The notes below the pieces were generated by a model. It saw nothing but the letters and a program-made list of their open reading frames with translations. It was not told the origin of the DNA and ran no database searches. A program made the position numbers and the translations under genes. From Setaria digitata (lineage: Eukaryota; Nematoda; Chromadorea; Rhabditida; Setariidae), in contig RCAB01000215.1 in NCBI GenBank assembly GCA_003640385.1, forward strand, positions 1-64,000: a DNA stretch of 64,000 nucleotides, in the 5' to 3' direction. Below, in pieces: positions 27,327-38,530 of this stretch (the stretch's first letter is position 1; each line of letters starts with the position of its first letter).

Positions 27327-29082
27327 ATGGCCAAGTATGAGGGTGCAGAATTCCGACTACCACCATTTGAAGACATTTTGGAACCGGCGTTTCGAATACC
27401 TTTCATTTCTTATTTTCTTCTGTTTCAAATTATTGCTTATTGTATTCGAACATATGCATGGAAGAGCTACAGCGGTTTCAAGTTTGTGTGACTTGATCTC
27501 ATTAAATTTCTTTTTAATATTAAGCATCCTTATGTAGTTCAGATAGATAATGAATTGTGAGTTATTTCGGTCTATTCATTGATTATAAAATTAATTAAGG
27601 GTTATAGTTCAAAATAGCTTTATGCTTCATATGCCCATATTTGACTTCTGTGAATGGTGGCTTATATTAGTAGGAGGATAATTATGAAAGGACTGCCTAC
27701 AATTAAATCTTCATAGGATGGAATGTGAATTAGCGGAAAAATGTTTGTGAATTTGAAAAGGTCCGAAACAACGTCACCTAGTCTCAGTGAAGCAGAAAGT
27801 TTCTAGACAGAGAGCGCCAGATTAGCTCCTTGCTTGCAGGCAGTATCGACTGCGCAATCTAACGCTATGCGTAATGCATTCAAGCATCAGTGGCCTGTGG
27901 TCATTTGTGTTTTCCGTAACTCACCGCCAAGTGATGCTAGAAGAAACGATACATTGGTACAGTCCTTGGGCCGCACAACTTCCTATTCTCTCCATGGGTT
28001 TGACAGTTTTCCTCTCTCTTCACCACAGTGATCGGAACGGACGGCAGCCCGCGACGTCTGGTAGTGCACCTCGCTCACCCCAGAACTCATTCTCATTTCC
28101 GGTATAACGTTGCTGCCCTAGAAACCAGTGGATTTTTGCAGCGTACTTCATCTGTGACACGATGGACATGCTGAGACACGAAATCTCTAAATGGACCATT
28201 GAATTACTATTCCATCACGCCATAACAGTATTTGTTTTCGCTTCAGCTGTTTTTCCTCGCAAATTCATCCCATATGCCTACTGGGCTCTTCTTATGGAAG
28301 TTAACAGGTGACTTGCACAGAAAACATCCATTCAGGTGTTTCTAGTGCTAGATGTTAAAATTTAAAGGCAAGTTCTACAAAGAATTTCTGCTAGCAGTAA
28401 TGCCAAATGGTTCTTACTGTAAAATTCCACAATTGTCACAGTAGACTAGCTTAATTCCTAATTTAAAGGAATTCAAATGACAACTTTTCAGCATTTTCCT
28501 GCATCTTCGTTCTCTGATGCAAATCACTGGTTACAGCTTATTGAAGCAAAGCCTTTTCCGCCTAATTCGATTTACAAATATCGTTACGTAAGTTGCACAA
28601 GATTTTAAGTTGAATGAAGTATTTTTAAGTCAAATATTTTTAAGTCAATCACTTTATTCAAATAGCTGTCGCACAAATTAAGAATTTTAAATTTCACACT
28701 GGAAATTAATTCCGCTGAATTTGCCTGTTTTCAGAATTTTGTTCTGCTGCTCTTAAATTTAGATCTATGTTATACTACAATTGAATTAGTCAGTAAAACT
28801 TACAGATTTGTCTTATTTCGATTTGCTGTACAAATATGGCAGATTAATTGGGCATGGATAAATCGCCATCGTTTCCATATCTTTTATTTGGGAATTGCAG
28901 TCATTGGTGGAGCATTTTTCTTCATCATTAACGTGGTTTTGTTCGTACGAATTTTGGCATCTGATGGGTACTTGGGAGAATTTGGACGACAGCATACCGC
29001 CATCGACCGGTTCATTTTTTTTCCTATTTCTTCAGCAAATAACATACTTCTAAAACTTCACAAGCACTACTTTTTCATTTGA
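27327..29082 (+). CDS. TLC-domain multi-pass membrane protein, gene 1 (TLCD/TMEM56-like)
   Basis: An integral membrane protein of the TRAM-LAG1-CLN8 (TLC) family, closest in pattern to the TLCD/TMEM56 group, whose members act in membrane lipid handling; the substrate is unknown here. Five exons are 27327-27481, 27840-27997, 28142-28307, 28492-28587 and 28806-29082 (TGA), giving 283 residues with every join in phase. The start ATGGCC has a good AAATAA context. Family marks are QYRLRNLTL in exon 2, [23 protein letters not shown], the paired histidines in ELLFHHAITVFVF, and LMEVNSIFLHLRSLM spanning the exon 3-4 join. Several hydrophobic helices lie in exons 1, 3, 4 and 5. Exon 2 and its flanks form a 341-bp block duplicated in the collagen intron. 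A tandem paralogue lies about 3 kb downstream. Confidence 0.88.
27772..28112 (+). repeat. 341-bp perfect direct duplicate, copy B (in its TLC gene)
   Basis: Identical to 5880-6220. It spans the end of TLC intron 1, all of exon 2 and most of intron 2, ending 29 bases before exon 3. This copy is in functional context, so it is the likely source. The ends read CAACGT at 27770-27775 and ACGTTG at 28107-28112, a 6-base inverted match that is only partly kept at copy A. Confidence 0.93.
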
Positions 29083-32000
29083 TCAATATTCACGAGCAAT
29101 TCTTCCTTTTTTCGATATCATAAGGATGTTTCATAAATTGCTTGTAATGCCTCTGGTAATAAATGAAAATTCCTCGCTCTGGATTGTGCCATTATACTTA
29201 TAGAGCTTAACCTTATAATTTATTTATATAACTAAATTGAACTTTCGAATGAAAATAAAAAGCGTTTTGCAGCGACTCCCAAAAATCAATTCGTATTGTG
29301 GAACATACGAAGAACAGCTGAATGAATTAATTTTTCAACTCGGCAGAATTATCGACGACTTACAGTGCTTCTTTTTAGGATCATGTTTTTAAGAGGCAAT
29401 AAGTCAGATGGATTATTAATTTTAAAAAATTACGTAAACAATGGGATTTTCATATTTTATAAATTTCAGAATGTAAGAGTGCACTTCTCTCTTTGTCCAC
29501 AAATGTTTCGTATATGCTTTATTATTATTATTATTCTTGAATCTAATTTAATTATTATTCAAGGATACTTTTTCTTCTAAAAAAATTCATTGATAAAACT
29601 CGTTTATTTCAAATCTAGAGACTTAAAATTTGATTGAAGATACAATAGTAGCGTTTGTTGGTTTACATGGTTGCATTTAATAGTTCATCATTTTTTGAAA
29701 TGATTGGTCTTTGAAGTTAATTTTATTAATCATGCAGTCATACCATAAACTTTTGAAGAAAAAAAAAACGAGCTGCTGTTGTTTTAGGAACATTATTATT
29801 AATTTAATGTGAGATTGAAACTAACAATTTTTTTCAGAATCACAAATTACTCCAAGGTGCTCTTTTTTCTTATTTTTTTGGACTTTTTTTAAAATTTTGC
29901 TTGCTCCAGAATGAATTTTTGTAACTCATAACAGTGACAAAGAAAATAGTTAAATGAGTGGTAGGTGGCAAATTTCTTTAAAATTGAAGTCCTAGCTATC
30001 ATTTATATAATGATATTAATAATAGTATTTCCTTTTTTTATTCACTGTTTCTCGATTTTTTCTTAGTACTATTTATTGTTTACATCATACATTGCCTTTT
30101 TTTGGAAATTATCTTACTCACTCGAAGTTATATTGAATAACTTAGTACACTTTAGCTCACCATGGAAAGTATCTTTGAGACTTTGGGAAAGCACTGATTT
30201 TATTAGCTGTGTGCATTTTGTTCCTTGAACTGAAGTTGCTGTTGTTTGCAATGCAAAGATCAAATATTTATATATTTTTTGCCTTTGTCGTTCAATCGAT
30301 ATGGTACTTCTCATCAAACTCCCTGCTTATCACCGGCATTTGCCTGACTTTCAAGCATTTCATCGATTTCCAGTAAATAGCAATAACTTTTATTGGCCAG
30401 GTGCAAATCAGATTGCTTGCTACTTCTGCATGGTTTAATTTTAGTTCATATATAAAACTGCAATGTTCTTCTGTGCTTGTTAAAATTTTCTCATCTGTAT
30501 AGTTCATTCTGTATTCAACCTACTTTTAATTACGCATCGTGACCTCATTTTCAAAATGATAAAATTTCTAAAACATTATATGGCAGAGAAAAGTAGCAGG
30601 TATGATAAGGAAATGAAATAATAAAGGAGCAGATTGCTGTTAATCGAAATAGTCTATTTATTTCGAATTTTGGACTAATACGATACTATTTTTTTAGGAA
30701 CTTCAGTGATTAGTCTAATACTGATAGATGATTAATATTTTCCTATCATTTATCTTTCTTAACAGGACGATCAAAGTAATTCCTGTATTCGATTAATGTA
30801 ATTTATAAGAAATTCCTGGTTGGAGGATTTTCTTTATACAACACTTTGGTATTTTCTAGAAAAAGAACGTAATCGATATATTTTGTATTTAATTTATGAA
30901 GGTTACTTCGGTGAAGCTAAACTGCAAGGTTGATGGAAAATGCTGAAGGTTATTTCGTGCAATTGCAAAAGCCACGGTCCGAAATTTAAGAAAGTTTTCT
31001 TAAATAAGCAAGTATGTTTTAGTAATAAATTTAGAAAACACAGTTCACTGTTTGCATGCTAAATTATTATCTGTAAGTAAGATGTTTTATTCCGCCTGGG
31101 GAGCAATATTTTCTGAAATTTATCGAAAGTTCCTCTGCTTCGCTAGTTCAATTTTCTTTCTGCACTGAATTTATCGTCTGTCCATTCTTTTCATTTGTGA
31201 CCTTTCTCTGATAACTTCAGGAGAGATTCTCTTGCGGTAATTTTGAGCAGGAGTGATAGTGTCATTTATCACTTTCTTGTTCCACTGTTTTACGTTCGGT
31301 TGCTAGCGAGGCTTCTTAATAAACTGCCAGGAATGCGGCACGATATCTGGCTCCTAATTTCACAGCTTCCAATCATTTAAATTTCAAATTGCTTAAAGTA
31401 GTTAGTTATGAAAGTAGGCCTATTAAAGTTTTTAATAAGCTTCTTTTAGAAGGATTTGAACTTATTTGCTGAGTTCGTAGTTGGTGAGTGTGGAAACAGA
31501 AAAATTAATTAATAAAAATCATTTGGTTTCTTCATCTGTTTAATTTGCAAACTTCATAGGAAATTTTTACGTGGAAAATTTGGTCAAAATTTGCATAATT
31601 TGACTACTGACAATTGGAAAATGACAAATGGCATCCTCCAGTGTTTTCTGAGAGCCATCAGATTCATTTGCTTGCTTAGATCTGAGGTGTGACGGTATGC
31701 TGTTCTTTAAGTTAATAGTAACAACCAGTCATTTAAGAGAATAAACAAACTCATCCAACAGTAATGTTTCATATTGTTACGATCCTTTAAGTCCATTTAT
31801 GGAGACTGAATTTGCAAACAATCGATACTAGTTAGTTAAATTAACAACTAAACTGCTTATTTTTCTTTCGAAGACTGCTACCACTTCATATGCACACTCC
31901 AAAAATTGTTATCAGCGATAAGCTTAATTTGTGATCGCTGACTACAATTACTTTCTCAAAGTGACCAAAAGTTGTCTCCAACAGAGTTTTCAAAACAGTT

Positions 32001-32221
32001 AAAACTTCACTTTGACGAAAGTTAAAACTTTCAAATAAGTACAAATATATAGAAAAAAGTTTTGGTCACAGCGACCCTATGGAACATCCACTGAGCAATT
32101 TCTGTTTCATGAAGACATGCTTAGCATTTTTACCTCTGTCGGCTCTTAATGTTTGTATTCTTCTAGTTGTGAAATGTCGAGTTCAGATTTCTGAAATTTA
32201 CAGATTTCTTCGTTATATGTA
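29083..32221. other. Spacer between the two TLC genes
   Basis: AT-rich, with T- and A-rich low-complexity patches. Likely holds the 3' UTR of TLC gene 1 (AATAAA-like words shortly after the stop) and the promoter of gene 2. No further exon could be supported. Confidence 0.55.
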
Positions 32222-33857
32222 ATGCTCGAATACACAGATCGCCTAATTAAGCCGGTGAAAGATGGACTAGAATGGGAACCTCCACAAATAAGCGGTATAA
32301 TGGAAATAAGCTTCTTTTTACCCATTTTAAGTTATTTCATCCTCCTGCAAATGGCTGGATATTTGGTCAAGCAACTTCTTTGGATAGACCACCTGCCACT
32401 AACGTACGATTTCAGTTTAGTAGAATGAAGCAGTATAAGCTTGAATTCTTTTTATGTCTTAATGATGATTTTTTCCCTCATTCTCAAAAGAAGCTCTGTG
32501 TAGACACCAACACAAATGGCATTCGGTTCCTCGCCCAATGCGGTATGGCTTTTTGATATCATCAGCACAGCACTAATTATTTAATGATTGCTTCTATCAC
32601 CGCATTGAAAGCACACCTTCTTCAGACGCCATCGATTGCAGAACTTGACGGTATCACTGGTTCATTCTTGTATCACTGGTTGCTGTTCGCTTGCCTTTTT
32701 CATCAAATGTCCAGCAGTGATGCAAGACGACATGATACATTGGTATAGTCCAGTAGCTGCTCAGCTAATTTATTTTTCAATGGGTAAGCATATCGGCTTC
32801 TAAAACTTGACGGAAGCATGTACTAATACCGCTAATTCACTAAATGCGCTCTTCGCTTTAGCAATAAATCAGAATGAAGAACCTTTCGAATACTCAAATT
32901 AATTCCATTTTAAAACTTTTCCAAAGCATGCAAAGAAGAAATGAAAAGAGTTATTCAAGCGTATTTTCTTTATGACGCTGTGGATGTCATGAAGAACGAT
33001 AGCTCTCGACATGCTCTCGAAGTTCTGGCCCACCATATCGTCGTTGACAGTATTTTTTCTGTAGGGATGCTCTCACGCAAATTTCTTCCATACACTTACT
33101 CGGCTTTACTAGTCGAAGTGAACACGTTAGTTTTTCTTTTTTCTTCGGATTATAAGAAACATATGATTTTTTCGCTTTGCAAAATAGCGATTAAGTTTAG
33201 ACCAGAGCGTTAGAAATCCTAGAAGGAATAACTGATCAAATAAGAACTTCCCATTATATCATAAACACCTAAGTACAGTTTGCAAAAGTTGCAGAAGTTT
33301 TTTACATGCTCGATCAATTATAAGGCTTACTGTTCGAGACCCGTCTAAAGACACTCGCTACAAGACAGTCTCGTTACTTGCATTTCTGACGTAAAATTTT
33401 CTTCCTTCCTCAAAAAATAAGCCTAAAGTTTTATGCAATTCAGCACTTTATAAAAGAAGTCTATGAATTGTTGATAAGTAAGATCCTGCACATTTCTAAT
33501 GACATCCAACAGGAACACATTTATTTCAATTGCTTTTTTGAAACACGTTTATTTCCATAGTTTGCTTTCAGTTTTTTTGTATTTCGTTTTGGTACCTTGC
33601 TGTGGCTGATGCTTTTCATGGTCGTCAATTACGGGACATTTCATCCCTTTTACACTTACAGCAGTTTAATCGCCGAAATATTCTTTTTTATTTTTAGTGT
33701 GCTCCTTCTACAACGTTTGCTTGTTGAAGATGCCATTCTCAGTAGGAAACTCTGCAGAAATTCACTTAGATTCGTTAAAATATTTAAAACATCGTTCCAG
33801 AATCTTTTAAACACACTTTTTCTCCTCATCCAGCCGAATAGGAAAAAGTTTTCATAA
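32222..33857 (+). CDS. TLC-domain multi-pass membrane protein, gene 2 (tandem paralogue)
   Basis: A second TLC-family protein beside gene 1. Five phase-matched exons are 32222-32403, 32626-32783, 32960-33125, 33295-33390 and 33572-33857 (TAA), giving 295 residues. Exons 2, 3 and 4 have exactly the same lengths as in gene 1 (158, 166, 96 nt) and the same phases. Aligned motifs are RHRLQNLTVSLVHS, MIHWYSPVAAQL, YFLYDAVDVMKND, the histidine pair in LAHHIVVD, and EVNTSFLHARSII. Sequence identity to gene 1 is only moderate, so the duplication is old, unlike the 341-bp block. The last exon is hydrophobic and ends in a basic tail (PNRKKFS). The acceptor of exon 3 is TTCAAG rather than TTTCAG. The start is the first ATG in the open frame; an upstream exon is possible because an acceptor-like TTTACAG lies just 5'. 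Confidence 0.82.
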
Positions 33858-36800
33858 CTAGTTATAGTTTTTATGATCATGATTTATAAGATACCGATAT
33901 TTTACCACAAAATCTAATTAGTGGCCAAATTAATTGTGGCAATGGTATTTTGCAGTGTAAAGTTGCAGATCAGCAGTAATGGGTTACCACTATGAAAACT
34001 GATAGTCCACTAAGACGTAGCCATTGAAAGAGAAGTGGTATTTATGTGAACCAGCGAAGTTTATTAATATGAAAAAACTGTGGAAGAATGCCATTAGCAT
34101 TAACAGCACTTATAAATCCTTCCACTTTTGTCTTTTTCTTCCTGTCTGGCACGAACTTCCCATCATTTCAGCAGTTGGACTAACTGCCTTAATCTGCCTG
34201 AATTGAAATTGAAATCCTAACCTAAATTGCTAAAGAATAATAAAATCGCATGAGATATATAATGAACAGCACTTGAGAAATAAAATTCTTATAATATTAA
34301 CGTATAATATACCTGTAAAATGTTCATGTGAGATTATTTTTAATAAATTTGTTTTGTGACGAAAGAAATGCAGAATATGTTAATATTTAAATCATATCTA
34401 AGATCGAGTCAAATCGAGTTTCACGTATTATGGTGTGTTTCGGTCGAGGCACCTTTTAATTATTGTGATTATGATCGCAAAATAGATAAGTGAAGGTACT
34501 ATATTTAAGATTTTAGCTGAGATTTTACTATTCAATAAAACTTCCTATATAATAAATAAGAGTAAGAAGGGAAAAATAAAAAATTCAAGCAAGGTCAGGA
34601 AAAGGGAATAATCATTAAAATGCTAAAAATATTAAATGAAGCGAAGCTATAAAAAACATATTTTAAAAATATCAAAGGACCAATGGCAATAATTTTTACA
34701 AATCTTTCAATTCACAACTTTGAAAGGAAATCCCAAAGTGCCCTGAACTTCGAACTATTGGCACATTCTCTCATTAAAACAATGCTTACAATTACTCATT
34801 AAGCGCAAATGAATTACTAGCTGGAATTTGAAAGGTCAAAGAAAAAAGAAAGAAAAGTAATAAGTGAATGGATGGATATTACTGAATGCGCCAAATGAGA
34901 GCTTTTTCCTCGACCAAATTATTTTCATACAAACAAATACGACATCGGCGACAGTGTTTGCTGCGTCCTTCTAAGATCAGTGTTCGATTCTGGCCTTTAA
35001 AACTTTTTCTATAAATTCAGAAATATTTTGCTTCTCGTTTACTAATTAATGGATTACAGCAGCATTTAGAGACAGCTGTGCTAGCAATACCTAACTCTTA
35101 GAGAAATGCAGTAAGATTCATGAAACTTCAAAAGACCGTTTTATGACTAGTCACTAAATTAGTTTCCATCAGTCTACCAGTGTGCAAATTCACACTTGGA
35201 CCGTGTTATCTAAGGCCTGAGATTCACTGCAATTTTTCTAATACCTATGTATAGACAAAATATTTAATTGATTACAATCGATAATTAACAATTGACTGGA
35301 ATGCTCATCCTTATTATTTTTACGTTTCTATTCGTGATATTAGGGGTTTTGGTCTAATTGGTAGTGGCGAACGCAATAACTGGTTTTAGTATTTACAACA
35401 CTTTCATCAGATGATCAAAAGTCTATTCTGAAAGTTATCCAAAGAGTTGGAACCAAAATCTCTTCATTAGTTGTTAGTATTGCTCGAAAAGACAAATAGA
35501 TTTTTTTTTGATTCGTTTAGCGTCAATGCCAAATAATACCATCTGAATAGGAAACAAAAACTGTTACTTCTCTCCCGCTAGAACCATTTATTTGTTTCAA
35601 TAGACTGCTCCATATGGACAAAATACGACGCGGTATCATTTGGCATCACAAAACTCGAGCTAACATCTGTGTTGAACGACCTTAACTGTCCAGGAAAGAG
35701 TTTTAAATCAAATCGATCCTTTCGATTTCTCTCATATTTTCTTCTACTACTTCTCTTTAGAATCTTGAGGTGGAAATTTTCTTTTTTCATTGAAAAAGTG
35801 ATGATAAGTTAGATGAAAGGCTTCAAGTAATGAGAAAGAACAAGATAATTTTAGTTAGCACATCAAACTAATTCTAATGCTTTTGTAGTAGTTAAATTTG
35901 GTTATAAGTAGTAGTTTACTAGTAGTTAAATTTGGTTATAAGTAATCTACTCTCTTCTGCGAATGGCAGTCGTTCAGTATTCAAAAGGGATGGTTGAACT
36001 TCAGGCAGCAACTAGTAGTTAAATTTGGTTTAAATATCCGATCGTCGTGCTAAATCTGAATTGTACGAGTATTTATTATCCCTTATTTATTAACTATTGC
36101 GGTAGAGATAAGTTGAAATAGTGAAATCCATAAACTATAGCGATATTATTTTTGGCAGTAGGACACGCGCAGAATGAGTACCAAAATTTCTGAAGGATAT
36201 TTGTAAAATTCCTGCTGATGGTAAGCATAATCCATAAAATTAGCACATTTCCGTTTTGACAAACTTGCCGTGGTTGCCATTCATGCATCGACTTTATGCG
36301 TACCATTCTGCGATGGAACTTCTTCCAGCGTATTTTACAAAAACACGATTTAAAAGTATAATTTCAGTGTCTTAAATATACGCTGATCAAACTATTAATT
36401 GGTTTAATTTTCGAACTCTCAACGTATCCAGAGACGAACTGCAGATTCTTTCTTCTGTATCTGTGATGCCATAAATATTTCTGTTTCTTTTTATATGCAG
36501 AATAGAGAAATGTTTTTTAAATTCTGTAAGTCCACTTTGTAAGAATTCAGTTATATGCACTATGAACTTCTCAGTCTCCAAATTTGTCCACGAATTTGCA
36601 CCAAAATTGAATTTCATATTTTTAACCAAGCTGCACACAATGATAGCTGCAGAAAATAAATCTCTTAGTGTGCTTGCAGGTCACACGGTAAAATCTGCGT
36701 TAATTGAATGATGGAGATGCTTCAGAGATGCAATACTGAGAATCTTTCCATAACTTCCCATTTCTGAATTCCTCATTCCTCTGAACTAACATCTTCTTTT

Positions 36801-37153
36801 CTTTCCACTTTTTTGATTTTTCTCTTCAAATGTGCATCAAAATATTTTCCCAATTTCAGCAATATTCGAAATACATTGATAATCTCAGTATAACAGTTAA
36901 ATAGTATCGGTAACGGATCAGTCGCATTGATAAGGTTATTTAAATATTATTATTCATTATTTCTGACATTATCAGTGTAAATATTAGTGAAACAAAAACT
37001 GAAGTTTTCACGACTATAATGTATTTCAAAGCTTATGATAGATAAGAATATAAATTAAATGAAAGAATAACCAGCAGATCTTTCATATGGACTAAAATAC
37101 TTATTTTGTGTTATTCTTTCGTAATCATGCGTCTTACTTATTAATATTTGCAG
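33858..37153. other. Intergenic or upstream intron of the Spred-type gene
   Basis: I searched this stretch by eye for an EVH1 domain (expected upstream of a Spred SPR domain) and found none. It contains a small direct repeat at 35887-36031. Two minus-strand frames (36094-36306, 36387-36638) have no supporting context. Confidence 0.45.
35887..36031 (+). repeat. Short direct repeat, two close copies and one partial
   Basis: The 24-base unit AGTAGTTAAATTTGGTTATA plus AGTA occurs at 35887-35910 and 35921-35944 (34-base period). Its first 17 bases recur from 36014, with a diverged end. Copies 2 and 3 also share the preceding ACT. Confidence 0.8.
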
Positions 37154-38530
37154 ACTATACTTGCCAAAGTTAGAATGTATAGGCCTGAACATTTAACTAA
37201 TCAACCTGCAAACAGCAATGTGTCAACGTCGGTGCTGACTCAACTCGAGGTAGGTTGACTGACAAGAAAGTTGTGATGTCAACCGGGGTGAGCTTCACGC
37301 TAAATCATTTTTGTTGCATTTATTAAACCGTCCCTTACCAATCCTTCTTCTTTACTCTTCAGAGGTGCCAAAAGAGGCAAGTTGTTCTTACACCAGATAA
37401 AACCTCGAACAAGCTACAAACTGAGGAAAGAACAACATTCTATCACCGATGCAACTTCCGTATGCCAGGTGAACCAAATTATCATTACAATTGTTTCAAT
37501 TATTTTAACAGCATTAATGGTAACTATCAAATATTCCTTTTCAGTCAATAAGAATAATGTTAGAATTTCTGTTCCATGTCTTCACTAATCTTCTGTTCAT
37601 AACCTTCCCGTAAATCTCATTTTCAGATTCGCTTGAAGGTAGAACTTTACTGGAAGAAATAAGAAGTTTGTCGGTTTATAAAAATAGCGATCGAATAATA
37701 TTACCAACAAGAAGACTAGGGTCGAAATCAAAAGTTCAATGCTTTTACTGCGGGGAATGGTTCGATAATAACGAAAACGGACCTGGTTCTTGCAAGTGAG
37801 TTTTTACTTTTATTAGCAAATTAAGTAAATAGTTGGCATACCATTTAACAGTAATGAACGCCTGAAAAGTTTTAAAATTATCCGATAAAGTACTCTTCTA
37901 AGAATACTCTTCTAAGAAGAAAGATCCCTAAAAAATTGAGCCTGATAGAACCGTTGTGTTCAGAGAAGCACCGGATCCTGCTGAACGTATAATTCGTTTT
38001 CTGACATGTTATTCGATTGCTCAAGGCGCTATATATCATTGCTGCAAGGATGACGACGACGTCCCCGCCAATATTAGCCGTTTTGGACAAGGCTATGTTA
38101 GTTTAAGAAAAAAAAAAGAACTTATAATTTGTAAATAAAATTAGACCGGATCTAAAAAAAAATATCAGCTTAGTAATTTGGGAGGATTATTTCACGCAAA
38201 TTTTTCATTTTAAATATTTTAAATATAAACTTTTAAGAAAGTGTTATGAAGCAATTATCTGACAATCTAATATTGGAATTTATCAGTTATTAGAAAATTT
38301 GGTACAGAGTTACTTGATGTTACTATCATTCACAGGACGTGTTCTCGTTCGGAACAGACCACATATCATTATTAAAACGCATGAAACGATGGCTGTTCAT
38401 GGCTGTGACATCTTTGATGGTACCATGCTTGTGTTGCTATTTCCCGGCTCATGTAATGAATAGATGTTTTGGTGGTGGTAGGCGAGGACGTCATAAGTCT
38501 TGTCATTCCATAACTAACTTTGAGGACTGA
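37154..38530 (+). CDS. Spred-type Sprouty-domain protein, C-terminal part
   Basis: Spred and Sprouty proteins restrain receptor tyrosine kinase/Ras-MAPK signalling at the membrane. Five phase-matched exons (37154-37249, 37363-37468, 37627-37795, 37964-38096, 38336-38530 TGA) give 232 residues. The C-terminal cysteine-rich SPR domain is clear: CFYCGEWFDNNENGPGSCKE, then APDPAERIIRFLTCYS and IYHCCKDDDD. It closes with a hydrophobic segment around SLMVPCLCCYFPAHVMNRC and a basic GGGRRGRHKSC tail. The CxYC...ENGxGxC...APDP order is that of Spred rather than Sprouty. The middle (KSKVQCFYC and upstream basic segments) may correspond to the region before SPR. The first exon starts in phase 0 without a Met I would trust, and no EVH1 domain was found upstream, so the 5' end is missing or has diverged. 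The donor after exon 4 (GTTAGT) is weaker than usual. Confidence 0.83.

Noticed and set aside
34920..35005. TTCGATTC-like box resembling a tRNA B box
   Set aside because: No matching A box or acceptor stem could be folded around it.
36094..36638. Two adjacent minus-strand frames upstream of the Spred-type gene
   Set aside because: I considered them as exons of a minus-strand gene, but they lack matching splice phases and any family motif.
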